Below are positions 12,643-26,720 of a stretch of 64,000 bases of DNA, piece by piece (position 1 is the stretch's first letter; every line of letters begins with the position of its first letter). Position numbers and translations under genes: made by a program. The notes beneath the pieces are model-generated. The model searched no databases. It had not been told where the DNA came from and saw nothing but the letters and a program-made list of their open reading frames with translations. The stretch comes from Phocoena phocoena (taxonomy: Eukaryota; Chordata; Mammalia; Artiodactyla; Phocoenidae), in assembly GCF_963924675.1 (NCBI RefSeq), contig NC_089224.1:70231464-70295463 (forward strand). Direction: 5' to 3'.

Positions 12643-15600
12643 CTTTATACCTTCTAAGCTACTTGCCCATAAGTGGTAAATTTAAGTCAATAATTATTTT
12701 TCTATATTCCTCTTATAAATTTCCTCTTGAATCTTATCTCAATTTCCTCTATTTTTCTTAGGGTTGTTAAAAATAAATGAAGACTTTGGAACTATATTAT
12801 AAACTAACCTTGAAAGTAGCCACTCTGATTTAGGCTCTAGTAAGGTGCTGGCCAAGACCAGCCCTTGGTTGAACTAAAATCATAGGCAGCATTCTCTAGT
12901 GATGGAGAGATTGGTTGAGGATCTTCGGGTTCAGACTCTTCTTGGGGGCACCAGGAATCATAGCATTCCATTTACATGAGAGTATGCTTATTTCATTGGG
13001 CTAGCTTGAAAGGGTCATTACCTCACTGGTCAATTAAAATTCAAGTATTCTAGGAACATAAATGCAATAATAAAGATTAGCAAAATTACTTTTAACATGA
13101 TGGCTAAGTCAATGCAGGGGTCTCTCTACATAAATGTTAATGAAAGAAGGGGTGCTATAGCTTGAGGATCTGTTGAGGAAATACATGTTCAAATGTAATG
13201 CTGAAATGGAGAGCTGTGTAAATAGCAGCACACAGGGCACAAAGGTCAGGAATGGAGAGGCAGAAGAGAAAATGATGGATGAGCTTGACAGATGGCCTGT
13301 GGTACCACAGATGAAAGTTGGTATTTACCCGAAATTTCATTGGATCACTTGTTCTTTCTGAGCATGACTGGTGTCATTGATGGTCTTCACTGGAACGTCT
13401 CCTATTAGTTGCATCCCTGATCCAGGCCTAGTTTTCCCCAGCTCACCATCCTGCCATATCAAATATAATGAATTAACTTCCCTTCCAATTATCTTCCCAG
13501 TGTATAATAGCTAACTATGTACTCGCCACTTCAAAGTGAGCCTACCACTATAGTAAAATCAGACAGTGTAAATCCAAACTCACACAGGAGAGACAGGATT
13601 TAAAGACTAGAAAAGAGTTTATGGGTGATGTTCTCTTTAATCTGTTACTCAAAACTTTCCTAGTAATGATATTCTTCCTGTCACCTAGGGAAGAAACTAG
13701 TTTTCACTCTTCTTTCTGTCTCACTTTCCACATCCATTGCTAAGTCTCAAGCCTTTTTGAGTCTGATTTCCCAATATCTCTTACTTTTGTCACTGCTTTG
13801 CCATTCCCACTGAATCTACCCTGGTATAATTAACTAGATCATCCCTAGATAGCATGGCTAGTTTCATGAAAGAGCAAGGTCTTTGGAATTAGGTAAATTG
13901 GGGTCAAATTCCAACTATTTCACTTGCTAGGTGCGTAATGTTGGACAAGTTTGTTCATCCTTCCAAAGTTAAATTTCCTCATCTATAAAAAGGGACTAAT
14001 ATTTTCTGATAGAGTTGTTAAATAGTATATAAAAACGATTTGGGATATAGCCAGTGGTCAATATATGTTAAATATCTTCTCAAGTTGATCTTAAAATAGT
14101 GCATTAATGTTATTAATTCCTTAGTCAAATTTATGTCGTTATTCCCAAATACCTTGAAATAACCTCCAGACTTCCTATTCTGACATTGTTAAGTCCTCCA
14201 CAAAATGTTCCCCACTTTCCTATTCGGTGAGGGTGAAGTCCTTCTACTCTCCTACATCAGCCTTCAGCTGCAGCCAAGGTAGAGTTCTTGCTATCTCCTG
14301 TGTCAACAGCCTCAATCTGTGAAAGCCCAGGTTTTTTTTTTTTTATTCCCAGAAGAAGAAAACTATTTTTCCCCCACTCCCCATTTCAGGCACATCTTAC
14401 AAGTAACTTAGTACTTCTAGATTTAGCACTTCTAGTACTTGTAGACTAAAAGCTCCTCCAATCACGTTAGATGCAAGAATAATCATTTTTAGTAATTAAG
14501 TATTCAGCCAAGTGCCATAATCATATAATGATATTCACTTAGATTATCTATTTGAAAAATTCTCCCCACTTACCTCCATTTCTAGCCAGACTAAAACTAA
14601 AAGAGAACAATTAAACAATACAGAAGAGGAAGCTCAATCATTCTGTCTGAACTTTGAGAAGGACTGAGTAGCTAGTCCCCAGTCACTCCTCAACAGCTGA
14701 GAACAGTAGTGTATTCATTTGTAGGAAGAGACATAAGATTTCCTTCTTATACTATCATTATAAATACAATTGCAGAGTTTCCAGGGGGGAAATCCACACT
14801 GAAGCCTAATGGAGCCCACGAGGGACTTCCAGTTCAAGGGAGAGTCCACTGCTGCCCAGAGGCAAAGCATTCATTCTCCACTGGAAGCTGAGTGTGAGGA
14901 TCTCCAGGGCTGTTAAATTGTATGAAAATGTGACCTGAGCCCTTACTATAGCAGGGCAAGTAGGAATTGTGAGACATGTAGACTCTTGTAAATTTGGAAG
15001 TGGGAGATGCCGCATAGATCACGGTTTAAAATTCTAGGTCACTCTATGACCTATGGTCACTCTATGGTTAGCAGATTAACCACCTTTGAATTTAATTTGC
15101 AATATGTCTGTAATCTTTCAGAAACACTAGTTTAAAAATCTTCAGTTTTTGCCCAGTTACTAATTTAGGTACATCTACATTCACAAACTCTGAATATCTT
15201 ATCTAAAGGTGAACCATGAACTTTTTACTTAAGAGAACAATAGAAAGCAAGCTTGTGAAAGGGCTATGCAGTACTCCAGATAGTGCCCCAAAATACTGTT
15301 CCTCAAATACTGTAAGAAAAATTCGTTCCTCTACCTAGAGCTTCCATGATACCCAACACTGAAAGAGAAGCCTTGATTTGCCTCATTCTGTGCTGCTGGG
15401 TCATTTCTAGATAATCAACTCCTATATTCCTTGCCTTATGTCCTTGTGTGATACAGCCAGTGTCCAACATCCCTCAGAGAAGCTCTGAAAAATAGTTTAA
15501 GCAATCTAAATCAAAGGGGAGAAACTGTCATGTGACATGTCATGTTTTCATTCGTTTCTCGCTCAGAAGGGGTGTATTAGCTTAGACTTCATTTCTTTCA

Positions 15601-15780
15601 AGGAGTAAACATTCAGACTCCTAAGCTGGGTTCATCATCTCCCCGAGGGGTTTGCGTAGCCCACTGTGCAAAACTCTGACTTAGGAAGACAATACTTTGG
15701 ATTGTAAATATCTGTTTATTCATCTAAAGCTCTGAGACCCTCTATCTTTCCTAACTCCCACCCTAAACTGTAATCTTTGG
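12643..15780. other. Intergenic sequence with one MIR
   Basis: Only the MIR at 13,855-14,090 and a small duplication (GGTCACTCTATG at 15,037-15,048 and 15,055-15,066) are visible. Confidence 0.6.
13855..14090 (+). repeat. MIR SINE
   Basis: Shows the MIR order: a GGTCTTTGGAATTAG-like start, GGGTCAAATTCCAACT, CACTTGCTAGGTG, TTGGACAAGTT, TTTCCTCATCTATAAAAAGGG, and a tail CAGTGGTCAATATATG. Ancient and diverged. Confidence 0.75.
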
Positions 15781-15784
15781 GGGA

Positions 15785-16260
15785 CCATTCCGGTTATCTA
15801 TTGTTGTATAAAAAAACATACCAAAATTTAGCAACTTAAAATAACAACCATTTTATTGTCTCACAATATCATGTGTCAGGAATTTGGACAGGGCTCATCT
15901 AGGCAATTTTCTTGTTCTGTGTGCCATCAGTTGAAGTCTTGCTGGTATCAGCCAGTGGATGGGCTAGTGTGAAGAGTCCAAGCTGGTCTTTCATTTGTCT
16001 GGTGTCTTAGAGGGATTGTTTAGAAGACTTAGTTCTGCTGATATCAACCTCTGGAGAGCCTGCAAATGGCCTCTCTTCACAGTGGTCTCAGGATGGCAGG
16101 ACTTCTTCAAGGGTGTCTCAGGGCTTTCAGAATAGTTGTTCAAACAGGCACAAGGAGAAACTGCATGGCTTGTTATGATCTACCCTCAGAAGTCCCAGAC
16201 TACCAGTTCCATCTTCATATTGTTCAAGCAAGTCACTAAGACCAGCCCAGGTTTGAGAGG
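15785..16260 (+). repeat. Old interspersed repeat, copy 1 of an unassigned family
   Basis: Starts with GGTTATCTATTGTTGTATAAA and contains TTATTGTCTCACAATATC, then a long tail with CTTCACAGTGGTCTCAGGATGG. The layout is shared with the copy at 24,180-24,590. I recognise the pattern as a common mammalian repeat but cannot name the family with confidence. Confidence 0.55.
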
Positions 16261-16349
16261 AAGGAAGCCAGACACTAACTCTCAAGGGTAGGAAACAAAA
16301 AATTTATTTTTAGTGTACTTTCTTTCATTTCTTGAATCCTCCTTAAACT

Positions 16350-16545
16350 TAATTTTTTGAACACATATTTCTTGAACACCACCCCCCGCCCTTAATGTGT
16401 GCCAGGCACTGTACTAAACATTGGAGATAGAGCAGTGAACAACTAAAAAGAAAAGGCCTGCTTTCTTGTTTCTCCTCTTTCCATCCTCTGCACTCTAGCA
16501 CCAAGCACAATGCATGGAACATTGTAGACGCCCAATGCATTTTTG
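16350..16545 (+). repeat. L2-like fragment
   Basis: TATTTCTTGAACACC, GTGTGCCAGGCACTGTACTAAAC and GAGATAGAGCAGTGAAC form the usual L2 3'-end text. Confidence 0.55.
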
Positions 16546-16560
16546 AGGAACTCAACAGGT

Positions 16561-19500
16561 AGGGTTAGAGAGTTGCAGGAACGGACAGCTCTTCCCTTCA
16601 GGAGTGTTGAGAGTGAGGTGACTGAGAGGGAATAAGGACCACTACTTTACTATTTTGACTCTTTCCAGGCAGCTGTCATATCTTCTAGTGTGTTTAATGA
16701 GCATATCTACATTGCCAACCCAACCGGGTCCAAGCTGAGAGTTTGCCACTCCCAATCTATCATCCATTTTAGTGTGATGTATACCCTAGAAAATGTCTTT
16801 GTGCCTTAGATTGAAGAAACAATATTTAGGGTCCAATTCTACTTTTTCATTTTTCCAAGACTTAGTTGCTTTTGTCTTATTGATTATATTATTAAGCGTT
16901 ATGCAACTTCCCCTCTTCATTACCAAAAATCCACTAGAGTATTAAATTATAATGATAGCATCTGTATACACCTCTGAGAATAAGCTGTGCACGTATAGCT
17001 ATCCAGGATATTCTTGGGTCTTTATTCATTTTATTTCTGTGAGCCTTGTCTTAAAATGACTTGGAATTATATACAGTGTGGGGAATAACCTATCAGTACA
17101 CGTTCCTTTCATATTTTTCTAAATGGCATAATACATTTCAGTGTTCATGCATTCCCCCAAAAATGAATTGCTCTGACAACATGAACTTAAGACACAATCT
17201 TAATGATAGAGTTCACAAAGCATGATGGGATGTTTAATATAATGTAATGTAAAGGTAATAAACTTACTAAGTTTTTCAGAAAAGTCACACCATCTTTATA
17301 AGCAATTATTTTAAGCAAAACTCTGTTTCAAAGGAATTTACAAAGAGTGATCTTTTTTGTTGTTGTTGTTATCACAGTATGGTTTCTTTAATATAGGCAG
17401 TTTTTTTTGTCTTTAATGAACTGTCACCACAAAAGGGAATACTCAGTGTTGGAGAAATCCAGCTTCCTTATTAATATAATTTAAGGCAACTTTGCAAATA
17501 ATAAGGCATGTTGATAAGGTTCAATATATATACTTTATTTAAAGTTGCTAGTAGATGTTGCCCGGAATGAGGGACATGTCTTTTTTATTTCCTTTTTCTT
17601 CACAAAAACATAGTTCTAACAAAATGAATCCTTCTAAGAACAAATTTTGGACATTTAAATAATATGTCATGTAGTGATGTACCTTTCCAAGAGGAAATAA
17701 CATTCTATTTTCTAAAAATTCTTCTTCGAGAATACAAAGAGAAAAATCTAGTGCTGAAAGCAAGCTCTGCAAAAATTCATGTTCAAAGAGCTTTGATTTG
17801 TAAAAGGGTAAGAACAAGATTGCTCCAGAGCCATTCATACTTGTAGTAAATCAAACTGCATATATATATATATATTTTTTTCTATATAACAACTCCATTT
17901 CACTTCTTTTTATCATCTTTATGGAAATATTTTTACACATGGTTAATAGAGAGCTTCAAAGAAGAAAAAGTGATTATGTTCAGAAGTTATGATTTACTAG
18001 AACCAAATATAATGAAACAAAATAATATTAATATATCATTTATAACCTCTATTTCTCTACCACTGAATAAAATGAAAGTAATATGAAGTTCTGTTCACTT
18101 CATTTCAGTTTTGCTTTATAAGTTTGCAATGACCTAGTTGCCTCTTGTGTAAATATTGTGAATTATTGGGTTAATTATCCCTAGACATGTGGCATGAATA
18201 TCATAGATGATAATAGATAAAATGGAAATAAGTTTGGACTTCTGTGTAAGAAGAATTAAAATAAATGCTCATCTTTACAGAGATGCAAAGATTAATATCT
18301 TGTCATCCATAGACACTTTCTGAAAGAATCAATAAAGGATGTTCATCAGCAGAGTGAAAAATGAACACAAAGGAGTTAAATGAACAATGTATAATCACAG
18401 AACCTGCTAAAAATATGTTGGTAAATTTAATCATACATTCATTCAAAGGAACAAATATATTTATAACTAAAAATTTTATTCTTGTGAAAGATGTGGAAAA
18501 AAGTCTAAACAGCAAGAAGTGGTGTATTTTTCAGTGGGTAGTTAAAACATGAAACATTTCTTATATTTTTCAGAAGGATGGAGATATTGAATAATTTTGG
18601 ACCTTGTTAGAAAATTTAATAGCTAATTGTGTAGTTAAAAACTTAGAGTAAACATTTAAATAAGAATGATGTATATGGTCTAATACCAATTTATATGAAA
18701 TTTAAAAACAAAATAGTACAATATAGTACTATGGGCACACAAATATGCAGTAAAATAGAAAACACGGTCAAGAAGGACACACGCCAACTTCCTGACAGTG
18801 GTTATCTGAAGGAGAAAGTGGTATTTGGAGACAAGTTGAAAAATAGCTAAAGCTGATATGGCAAAAATTAACATTTGCTAATACTGGATACAAAGGAGTT
18901 TGTTACATCCCTTCTCTGTGATTTGCTCCTCACTTGAAATGTGTCATCAGAAATAATTAAAAATACATAAACTGTTTTTTGAAAGAAAAATTTTATTCAC
19001 AATTTACTTATTCATGTGTTTATACCTTATCCTGTTCAAAAGGGATATATATAACGGAGCTGATACATAACAAAAATTTATATTTGATATATTAATAGCA
19101 ACAATTATTATATTTTGTAAAACAAATAATTATAAATCATGTGGAATCTTATCCATTTTAAAGGTAAAATCAGTAAAAAAGCCCTAACTGACAATTGACT
19201 TATTATTGAAATATTTACAACATATTTAAGTAATTGAAAATAATGATGATATTACCATTATTATTAATATTATTCATTATAACTAGTTATTCTTTTGATG
19301 CAACTTAATAAAGTGGAGCAAGGATCACAGGTGGAATGCCTAAATTTCAGATTACATTATTAATACAGAGATAAGCTTAAAGAGTCTTTTAAAATGTGGA
19401 GTTGTGTGTAGGTTCCTTAAACCATTCATCTTAATGACCAATTGGCTGAATGGAAGCTCTAAAAGCAGATAAGTCAAAGTTGAAATCACTGACATATGCT

Positions 19501-19890
19501 TGAAACACACGTTTAGTTCAGTGATTGAAGGAAGACCTGCATGTTGTAGATGTCAGGTGTGTGGATGGTAAATGGAATTTTTTGTTTTAAAACTTTGTTA
19601 TAATCTTACATTAATGCTGTGGATGGTGAGAAGGAAGGGGAACAAACCTCTGAAGAGATGGGGAAATTTGCCAATTTTACTAATGTTACTGAAGCCTTTA
19701 ATATTTCTTTAAAAGTGTTTAGACATGCAAACTCCTTCTCCCTATGTAGTTTGTATCTTAGGAAACTAATCTAGATCAGTCCAATAATGGCTGTGACACT
19801 AAAATGCATGTTCCGTTATTCATAGTCCTTTTTTAAAAATGAATAAGAGCTTATTAACTTTTTCAATTATAGCTATATCTATTGCGTTAT
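16561..19890. other. Very AT-rich intergenic sequence
   Basis: No gene seen. 18,680-18,960 has a loose resemblance to an old L1 3' end (GGTTATCTGAAGGAGAAAG, AATTAAAAATACATAAACTG), too weak to call. Confidence 0.55.
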
Positions 19891-20559
19891 GCCAATCTAG
19901 TTTGAGAATACAATTTAGTGAACAGTTCTAGGCTGGCAGAATCAATAGTTCACCACAATGTGCTTAGTCATGTCTATTAAACAGTTTGTTTACTGGCATC
20001 CTCAAAACCTGGTCAATTAGAGATTTTTCAGCGTTAGGGATCTACTTTTCCCACGGAAAAGAAAAAAAAAATCTCATTAGACATGGTCTTTTAATTAAAA
20101 GCTATTAAGTACCAATTCCTTCTAACTGAAGCAATAATTTTCAGAGAAAGAAATCTTTATTAAGGGATGAGTCCTTACTTAGTTTGAAATGGAGTCAAAT
20201 TCAGCTATTAATAATAAAAATCACTGTTAACTTCATTAAAGACCATTTACCTCCATGTTGTATTCTAAATCAACGCTACTAGTTTATTCTGTTTTAAACG
20301 TGTGATAGTGCTGGCAACATTCGTCAGCCAGATTTTTTCAGTAGATTTCACTGTTAATCATTGCCCCCTCTTTTTTTTTTTTTTTCATCCAGAAACTAGT
20401 GGGACGTTTCTATTGCTTTTGCATTTCATTCCAAAATTCTAACTCAGCAGAAAGCAAGGCAGATCCACAATGGATTATTTAACTCAACCTAGGGGTGAAG
20501 ATGGGAGGGTAGCTTAGATTGAAAGTAAAAGTGTGAAAATGCTTCAATCGCTGTATGTT

Positions 20560-21030
20560 TAACATCTCCATTAATTAAATCAGCCTATTTCTGTGAATTC
20601 ATTTTCTCAGTGCAAGTGGCAGAGATATTACCAGACAGAAACTGGTATAAATCCCATGCAAATGATTTTTATTGAACATGTACTGTGCACATTTTAGGGA
20701 CTGTATTCTACCTAAATAATGCAGGAGCATGTGACGCCTGCCAAATCCCACACAATGTTGAAACCCCAGTTAGTGTTTTATCTTTAAAGAGAGAGCTCTG
20801 CGTCCTTTTGGCAGCTGATGAGTTCAGATAGAAAACATGCCAGCAGTGTGGACCGATGCATTATCACACGCACACCCCTGCCTCATCATATGCCATAACA
20901 TTGGCAAGCAGAGCCCAGAGCTCTTTAAGAACAAGAAGAAGCTCATAAATAATGGTTGAATCACACGAGGGATAAATTAAATGAGACAACTGAATGCCAA
21001 TGGACTTCCCAGCGGAAAATACTCTTCAGT
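20560..21030. promoter_or_regulatory. Repeat-free block, candidate conserved noncoding element
   Basis: No interspersed repeat is recognisable. It contains the octamer ATGCAAAT (20,656-20,663), several ATTA/TAAT homeodomain cores and an E-box-like CAGCTG. Composition and motif density resemble developmental enhancers found in deserts near RORB-like regulators. Function is inferred only. Confidence 0.3.
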
Positions 21031-21969
21031 GAGGAGCATTCCTGCCTCTCCTTTCTGTTTTTTTCTTTCTCAGTTTTAGTTTTGACTAGCAGTTCATTAC
21101 TGTAGATACTTTTCAAATGGGAGTGTTTTAAAAAATTGTCAAACTCTGCAAAATATTTTGAGACATTTTCATATTTAGGAACATTTCTTCAATGTAAATA
21201 AACATATAGATATATTCTTATTCTTAAATATTTAAGCTTTAATCTCACCAATCTAATGACATATACCTGTTTGACAAACCAACCACAGGTAACACTCCTG
21301 AAAAGCAAAATGAGAAAATTCTGTAATGTACAAAATATCACTGAGTTGTGTGTCCTATAATGTGAGTAGAATTCATTCATTCTTTTCATTTAGGATAAAT
21401 ACACATCAATGTTATAGCTGCCTCCTCATTCTTAAAAAATGAGATTCACAATGAATTTCAATGTTTCTCCACCAACCTCCTCTGAATTCTTTTTCAGAAA
21501 TTCTTAATGTTTCTGGCTTGACAGCTTTGTGCTCAAGGTTGACAGGATATTTTTAGTATCCCAAGTATTTTAAAGGCTTCGAAAAATGTAGCTCTGGTTT
21601 GCTTGTTTATGAAATAATATTTAGCAGACAATTACAGTTGGTTTAATATGCATTCATTGTTGTCTTAGGGGAAAAAATGCCTCCAGGTTTTTTGGCAAAA
21701 CGAAGAGAAATATGCATTCTCTCACACGGAAGGCACTCAGAATGGGCCGTGCTTGCTTATCACTGAAGATTGCGCATCTTGCAACAGTAAATGGAAGAAG
21801 CTATAAAAAGAAGTAAATCTAGCTTAGCTCTACTCCTTGATCAATAGAAGGAGCCTAGGATCCCAGTCCTGACCCATTTTAATTTAGGAGCAACAAGATA
21901 ATCCAGCATAGCAGTGCAAAGTTGCACCTCAGTTTCAAGCAGGGCTCTGAAAAGTTATGTGAAAATCCA

Positions 21970-22130
21970 TTTTGTCACCTCAGTCAGTCATCCAATATTT
22001 ATTTAGGGTCTATAATGTGCCAGGCCCTGTAGTCAGTTCTGGAGCTAAAAATGTAAATAGAATGAAGATTGTCACTGGCCTCTTGGTGATTACTATCCAG
22101 CAAGGAGAACAGACATAAAGAAATAATTGA
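21970..22130 (+). repeat. L2-like fragment
   Basis: CCAATATTTATTTAGGGTC, ATAATGTGCCAGGCCCTG and CACTGGCCTCTTGGTGATTAC match the L2 3' end pattern. Confidence 0.55.
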
Positions 22131-22339
22131 AAGATCGATAGTATCGCTAACAATATCACTTATGCATTATTCTAGCTTGAAATATAGAACATAAATCTAA
22201 CTATGATGAAACATCAGACAAAGCCCAAATGACATCAGTCTATTTAAAAGGAAAAAAGGGGACTGTTTTTCAAAAATATAAAATTTTTAATAGACAAAAG
22301 AAAAGCTGTGGAAATTTTCTGAATTAAAGAAGACTGAAG

Positions 22340-23330
22340 ATATAATTAAATGAGCCTGGACTGCATCCTGTCCTAGAAAGTAAGTTAACAAAAATGGCAT
22401 AATGGACAAACCTCAGTTTTCCACCATCTGTATAGAGAAAAACCTAGGTCTTCCCTACTATGTCTTTCTTTCCTATGAGTCTTCTTTACTACTCACACAA
22501 AACACTTTACTTCCAGTCACCAAATGTGTAGAGGTTTTTCTCCATACAACCAAGAAATTCTCAGGTACCAGCAGGGTGTCCAAGAATTCAACTCAATTCT
22601 GACACTATCTACCCAGAGATAACATCAGCTCCCACAGGTTAATGGTTCAGTCCTACAAGGCTGCCCCCGTCCCACCACTTCAGATACCAGTCACAAAGCT
22701 GTGACTTCTGACCAACTGGTTATAGATTGGGAGGTTCCAATGACCCCCTTCCTTGGGTCCAATTAGTTTCCTAGAGTGGCTCATAGAACTCAGGGAGACA
22801 CTGACTTAGGTTTACCAGTTTATTGAAAGGTATGATAAAGGATACAGATGAACAGCCAGATGGAAGAGACATGTAGGGCAAGGTATGTGGGAAAGAGAGC
22901 AGAGCATCCATGCCCTATCCAGTCACGCCACTCTCCCAGCACCTGCATGTGTTCACCAACCCAGAAGCTCTCCAAACCCCATACTTTTGGGATTTTATAG
23001 AGGTTCATATAGGCATAATCGAACCTTAACTCAAATTTTCAGCCCTTCTCCCTTCTCGAGAGAACGGGGAGTGGGGTTGAAAATCCCTACCTTCTAATTG
23101 TTGCTTAGCCTTTCCAGTTATTAGCCCTCATCCAGGAGACCATCCAGAATCACCTCATTAGAACAAAAGACAGTCCTATCACCTATGAAATTATAAGTGT
23201 TTCAGGAGCTCTGTGTCAGGAACAGAGATAAAAGACCAATATTGGAACTAGAGAGGCTCCTACTGTTCTTATCACTTAGGGAATAACAAGGATTTTAGGA
23301 GCTCTGTGCCAAAAACTGGGAGCAGAAACC
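22340..23330 (+). mobile_element. Ancient LTR-like remnant (family not assigned)
   Basis: A roughly 1-kb block is more GC-rich than its flanks. It contains CATCAGCTCCCACAGG, ACAAGGCTGCCCCCGTCCC, GATACAGATGAACAGCCAGATGG and TGTTCACCAACCCAGAAGC, text I associate with dispersed mammalian LTRs of the ERVL/MaLR kind. No internal gag/pol frame is visible and borders are vague. A short frame across it is chance. Confidence 0.4.
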
Positions 23331-23531
23331 AACATATATTTTCTGTTATTTCATAAATGAAATTAAATAAAAGTAATTAAATAGAAGTAATGAATTAATA
23401 TTGAATTTACTGAAGCTAGTAAGTCCACTGTGGTTATGAAAGAGAATATCTCTAAAAAGATACACTCTGAAGTATTTAGGGATAAAAAGCTATGATGTAT
23501 GCAACTTACACTCAAGTGGTTCAGAAAAATA

Positions 23532-23608
23532 ATATGTGTGTGTGTTGTGTGTTGTATGTTTGTGTGTGCGTGAGAGAGAGAGAGAGAGAAAGGGAGAGAG
23601 AGAGACAG
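23532..23608. repeat. Compound TG/GA microsatellite
   Basis: An interrupted TG run (with TGTTG and TATG breaks) passes directly into a GA run. Confidence 0.9.
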
Positions 23609-24081
23609 AGAAGGGGAGGAGTGAAAGGATGCAAATGATAAAGCTAATGGGACAAAATATTAACAATAGGTGAAATCTGGGTTAAAAAAAGTTTTATTAC
23701 TATTCTTGCAACTTCTCTGTAAGTTGGAAATTATAAACTTATAATAAAAAAGTTAATTGACTGAGTTTATATTATGTGCCAGATACATAGCCTAATTCAC
23801 TAATAGTACTTACCTTACCTTTCTATAGAAATAACAAAGATGTTTGTTTCAGTCCAAATTTACCTGATAGCCCCATGTCCAGAGAAGTACATAATTGGTA
23901 ATTGCATTAGAGAGTTCAGAGTGTTTCCAAGAGTTTCCAGTTCTTTTGCAATAATCCAGCTAATTTTCATCCACTACTTCTTTCATTAATCTAAAATTAA
24001 CTTTTTTCTTCTTAATATAATGAAAATTTGACAGAAACTTATCCAGGTAATCTCCATTACATCTCATCACTACTTTTTAAA

Positions 24082-24115
<34 letters not shown>
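24082..24115. repeat. GT microsatellite
   Basis: Uninterrupted GT run of about 16 units. Confidence 0.95.
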
Positions 24116-24179
24116 TGCTGGGGGAGTTGAGGGGGAAGAGTTCATGTATTTATGAATTCACTCAGTTCTTGAATGCCAA

Positions 24180-24595
24180 CTTCTGTTTTGGTAAATGATA
24201 CGATATTACAAACCACATGGAAACTTTGTGGTTTAAAGAAAAAACAACTTTTTATTATCTCTCACAATTCTGCAATATAAGCTGAGCTAAGTTGAATGGT
24301 TCTTCTGTCCCCATGGTATCAGCTAGGAGTGTAGTCATTATGTTCAATGTACCATGCTCAAGATAGCCCATTCACATGGCTAGCAGAAAGTGTAGTTATG
24401 GACTGGAAGATCAGACTAAAGTGCCTCCATTCTCCTCCATTTGGACTCTCCACACAGTTTGGCTCATAGCATGATGGCTGACTCCAGCAAATTTCGTAAG
24501 TCTAGCCTTGGATTGTACACACCGTCACTCTTGTCACATTCTATTAGTCAAAGCAAATCATAGGCATAGGCCATATTAGATGGAGTTAAAGAAAC
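24180..24595 (+). repeat. Old interspersed repeat, copy 2 of the same unassigned family
   Basis: Matches the order of the 15,785 copy: GTGGTTTAAAGAAAAAACAAC, TTATTATCTCTCACAATTC, then near the end CACATTCTATTAGTCAAAGCAA. More diverged at its start. Confidence 0.5.
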
Positions 24596-24794
24596 AAAAA
24601 GCATAGTATTTACTATTTTACATATATATATTCTGTGTATATAGCATTTATTATATGCTATTGTATATTTTATATATATAAATATATGAGTGTGTATATA
24701 GAAAAAGCACAATATTTACTATCATATATATTTATATTCCTTCTAACTTCCCTGGCCAGTAAAATAGGTAAATAAATAAATAAATAAAGCTAAA

Positions 24795-26420
24795 GAAATT
24801 GGAAATGAAAATTTGTAATATTTGCAAACGGTTTGATGGTTTATGTAGAACATTTAAAGAAATCTACAGAAAATTATTAGAATTGTTACAAGAGTTTAGC
24901 AAGTCTCTAGGGTGCAAGGCCAATATCAAAAATCATCTTTTTTCCTATGTACCAACTAAAGAATTTGAAAATTACATTTTATGAGTACAGCGTTTAATGT
25001 AGCATCGGAAATATTAAATATCTGGGAATAATCTAACAAACATGAATACCTCTAACAAAACTACAAAACCTTATTTTAAAAGGCTAAAGAAGAACTAAGC
25101 AAATGAAGAAATGTATCATGTTCATGGATTACAAAACAATAGTGTAAAGATATCAGTTCTCACCAAATTTATTTATAAATTCAATTCAATCACTGTGTGT
25201 GGAAATTGACAAGTGAATCCTGAAATTTGTGTGTAAATGCAAAAAGCCAAGAATAGGTAAGTCCAAATTGAAAAGAAGAAAATAGAAGTAAGTATTGCTG
25301 CACCAGGCATTAAGACTTATTTTTAAAGCTACCGTAATTAACAGTGTGCGATTTTGTGCACGGATAGCTAAATCCATAACAGAATAGAAAGCAGAGATCA
25401 GAAACAGATGCATACATACATGGATGCTTGAATTGTGATAAAAGTGGTACTGGAGAGCAATGGAGAACAGTCTTTTCAATAAATGGTGCTGGATCAATAG
25501 GCTATACATATGGGGGAAAAAAACTTGATCTCTTCTTCATACCATACATAAAAATTAATTTCAGATTAATTGTAGAATTAAACATAAAAAACAGGAAAGC
25601 ATCTAGAATATAATATATAAAAATAGCTTCATGATCTCAAGATAAGCAATGATTCTTCTATTATGATACAATGATCACTATATCTAAAGAAGTATCTTGA
25701 AAATTGGCCCATATTAAGATTATGAACTTCTGGTTACCAGAAGTCACACAAAAAATGTATATAGGCAAGCCTATATACAGAATGGGACAAGGTATTTGCA
25801 TCACCAGGAAAAGGCTTGTATCCACAGTGCAAAAAGAACCACAAATCCTTCAGTAGAAGACAAACAACCAAAACAAAAAAGTGAGCAAAAGACTGGAAGA
25901 GGTACTTCACAAAAGGGGATATAAAAACAGCCTATAAATATTTGAAAGACTGTGCAACTTTAGTAGTTATTATGGAAATACAAATTAAAGCCATAAAAAA
26001 GATGACAGTACACCCCCATCAAAATAAATAAAATTAAGAAGATTGACAATGCCAAGTGTTGAGGAGAAGCACTGGGAACTATCATAAAAGGCTGATGGAA
26101 GATAAATTGATACAATTGGAAAATAATTTGACAGTATATGCTAAGGTCAAATGTAAGCATATCTAATGACACAGCAATTCCACTCCTAAATATATGTCCA
26201 TATAAATGCATACATGTGTCCAGCAACAATAATTTCATAACTGCATAATTTATAATAGCCCCAATTGGAAAACAGCCCTAATGTCCATCAACAAAATTGT
26301 CATACAAATTGTGACATATTCATTTAATGGAATACTATATAGCAAAGGATATGAACAAACAAGTTAACACACCACTACATGGCAAATGTGATAAAAAGTT
26401 AAATAATAGGGATGTTAAAA
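24795..26420 (+). mobile_element. Old LINE-1 fragment, plus strand
   Basis: Degenerate ORF2 text in order: GAATTGTTACAAGAGTTTAGCAAG, a line resembling ATGTTCATGGATTACAAAACA, TTTTCAATAAATGGTGCTGGATC and CCTAATGTCCATCAAC. Many stops and indels. It ends near 26,420 with no clear tail. Confidence 0.75.
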
Positions 26421-26720
26421 CATTAAAAGCAGATTAAATTAAATTATCCCTATGAAGTGCCCATTATTTGGACTCCTAAGTATCTCAAGATATAAAATGC
26501 ACTTCACTATACAAGTATATCATGGTTACATTTCTTTTATTTCTCTCTCTTTTTTTAACATCTTTATTGGAGTATAATTGCTTTACACTGGTGTGTTAGT
26601 TTCTGCTTTATAACAAAGTGAATCAGCTATACATATACATACATCCCCATATCTCCTTCTTGAGTCTCCCTCCCACCCTCCCTATCCCACCCCTCTAGGT
26701 GGTCACAAAGCACCGAGCTA

